Source: an uncultured Clostridia bacterium (GTDB lineage: Bacteria; Bacillota; Clostridia; Christensenellales; Pumilibacteraceae). From it: DNA of 7,616 nt. Below, in pieces: positions 6,628 through 7,616 of this stretch. Location of the stretch: positions 1 through 7,616 of the forward strand of contig CANQCB010000067.1 in the NCBI GenBank assembly GCA_947589145.1. Direction: 5' to 3'. Numbering within the stretch: the first letter of the stretch is position 1; every line of letters begins with the position of its first letter. The notes below the pieces were generated by a model, which saw nothing but the letters and a program-made list of their open reading frames with translations, searched no databases and was not told the origin of the DNA. The translations under genes were made by a program, and so were the position numbers.

Positions 6628-6716
6628 CAGAGCGAAGAGGGCAAAAATAACATTCGCACGCGATAACAAACGGGCGTGAAAACGGTCGCTCGGCAGGTCG
6701 AAGGCAAGTAAAAATT

Positions 6717-7616
6717 ATGGATATTTTTATTTCGATATTATTGATAATAGTCGGAATCGCGTTACTCGTAGTCGGCGCGAATTTTTTCGTGGACGGCGCG
6801 AGCGGAATCGCGGCGAAATTAAAAGTCTCGGCGTTCGTGATCGGCATGACTGTCGTTGCGTTCGGAACGTCCGCTCCCGAACTCGCCGTGTCGATAAGTT
6901 CCGCCGTGACGGGAAACGGCGACATTACCATGGGTAACGCCGTGGGAAGTAATATAATCAATATCCTGCTCATCCTCGGGCTGTCCGCATGCATTCGCCC
7001 GCTTGCCGTCAACAAGAAAACGTCGATGATAGAAATTCCCTTCCTCGTGCTCATTTCCGCCCTGCTCATTCTTTTCACGGAACTCGGCGGCAACAGTCCC
7101 GATTTTGCGGGTATAATAACTCGTCCCGAGGGCGGAATACTCATTGCTCTTCTCGCCGTTTATATCGTCTATATGGTTCTTATGGGAATGCACGAACGCA
7201 AACGGGCGAAAAATCAGCCGGACGGGCTTATCGTCGCCGACGGCGTTGCCGTCGCAGGTTCTGGCACGGGCGGAGACGGCGAAAAAAGCGCGGCGCGTCC
7301 GGACGAGGCAACGGAGCGCAAGGGGCTTTTCGGCATATATGACAAACTCAAAACCCACGTTTGGTTTTTGATAATAATCACGATAGTCGGGCTTGCCGGC
7401 GTGGTATTCGGCGCAAACTTGGTCGTTGACAACGTGGACAAGTTGACGGCAATGATGCCCGAAGGAGATTGGAAAAAAATCATCTCCATAACCGTGGTCG
7501 CGCTCGGCACGTCCCTGCCCGAACTCGTCACAAGCGTTATCGCCGCAATAAAGGGCAATACCGACCTCGCGCTCGGCAATATCATAGGCAGCAATATTTT
7601 CAATATACTCCTCATA
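6717..7616 (+). CDS. Sodium/calcium antiporter family (CaCA, YrbG-like) membrane protein, partial (3' end beyond window)
   Basis: An integral membrane cation antiporter of the Ca2+/cation antiporter superfamily, expected to exchange Ca2+ (or another cation) for Na+ or H+. The ATG at 6717-6719 opens 300 codons that run to the last base. The two inverted alpha repeats typical of the family are visible. Alpha-1 has GMTVVAFGTSAPELAVS (43-59) with ion-binding Glu55, then GNAVGSNIINILLILG (73-88). Alpha-2 has ITVVALGTSLPELVTS (258-273) with Glu269, then GNIIGSNIFNILLI (287-300). Hydrophobic segments fall at about 3-26, 37-60, 74-95, 105-121, 138-157, 214-236 and 254-277. A cytosolic-looking hydrophilic loop (158-213), Gly/Ala/Asp-rich and charged, links the halves. 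About two helices should be missing at the right edge. It lies 89 bases after cls with no clear terminator between, so cotranscription is plausible. The ribosome site (AAGG) is weak and 12 bases away. Confidence 0.92.
   Translation, partial: MDIFISILLIIVGIALLVVGANFFVDGASGIAAKLKVSAFVIGMTVVAFGTSAPELAVSISSAVTGNGDITMGNAVGSNIINILLILGLSACIRPLAVNKKTSMIEIPFLVLISALLILFTELGGNSPDFAGIITRPEGGILIALLAVYIVYMVLMGMHERKRAKNQPDGLIVADGVAVAGSGTGGDGEKSAARPDEATERKGLFGIYDKLKTHVWFLIIITIVGLAGVVFGANLVVDNVDKLTAMMPEGDWKKIISITVVALGTSLPELVTSVIAAIKGNTDLALGNIIGSNIFNILLI

Noticed and set aside
5455..6669. A 404-codon open frame on the minus strand opposite cls
   Set aside because: It is antisense to a complete two-HKD cardiolipin synthase; no recognisable domain.
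6628..6716. Terminator between cls and the antiporter gene
   Set aside because: Only a weak CACGC/GCGTG pairing with a 12-base loop and no following T-run is visible.

Overview
The window looks like a chromosomal stretch from a low-to-medium GC member of the Bacillota, probably a Clostridia-like gut or anaerobe lineage. The grounds are strong AGGAGG-type Shine-Dalgarno sites, sigma-A type promoters with near-consensus boxes, a Bacillota-style cardiolipin synthase, and close coding packing. This placement is inference; there is no rRNA or other marker gene in the window. No phage, IS element, CRISPR array, tRNA or rRNA was seen.

Left part (1-4000, minus strand): a tightly packed operon read right to left. 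It starts with a GlfT2-like family 2 glycosyltransferase (577 aa, TTG start). A dUTPase gene (dut) follows, overlapping it by an ATGA stop/start, and then a second GlfT2-like glycosyltransferase, which runs off the left edge after 593 codons. The two glycosyltransferases are paralogues with the same architecture: an N-terminal beta domain, a GT-A domain with DDD, DD-x-E and WH motifs, and a basic C-terminal tail. They probably build a cell-surface or exported glycan, by analogy with galactofuranosyltransferases. The dut gene between them is translationally coupled but metabolically unrelated.

Middle (4001-5049): tpiA (triosephosphate isomerase, minus strand) lies 86 bases upstream of the glycosyltransferase operon. 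The gap holds a perfect 38-bp palindrome that also abuts the ribosome binding site of the first glycosyltransferase. Upstream of tpiA is a 207-base divergent control region with one clear promoter for tpiA and an almost ideal extended -10 promoter for the rightward genes.

Right part (5050-7616, plus strand): cls, a two-HKD-motif cardiolipin synthase with an N-terminal membrane domain, is followed 89 bases later by a CaCA-family sodium/calcium antiporter-like membrane protein cut by the right edge (300 codons visible).

Most of the window is ordinary core and envelope metabolism. The parts worth a second look are the paralogous GlfT2-like pair bracketing dut, the perfect palindrome with a possible alternative pairing over the downstream ribosome binding site, and the higher GC of the dut plus second glycosyltransferase block. 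No stretch over 300 bases lacks a gene.
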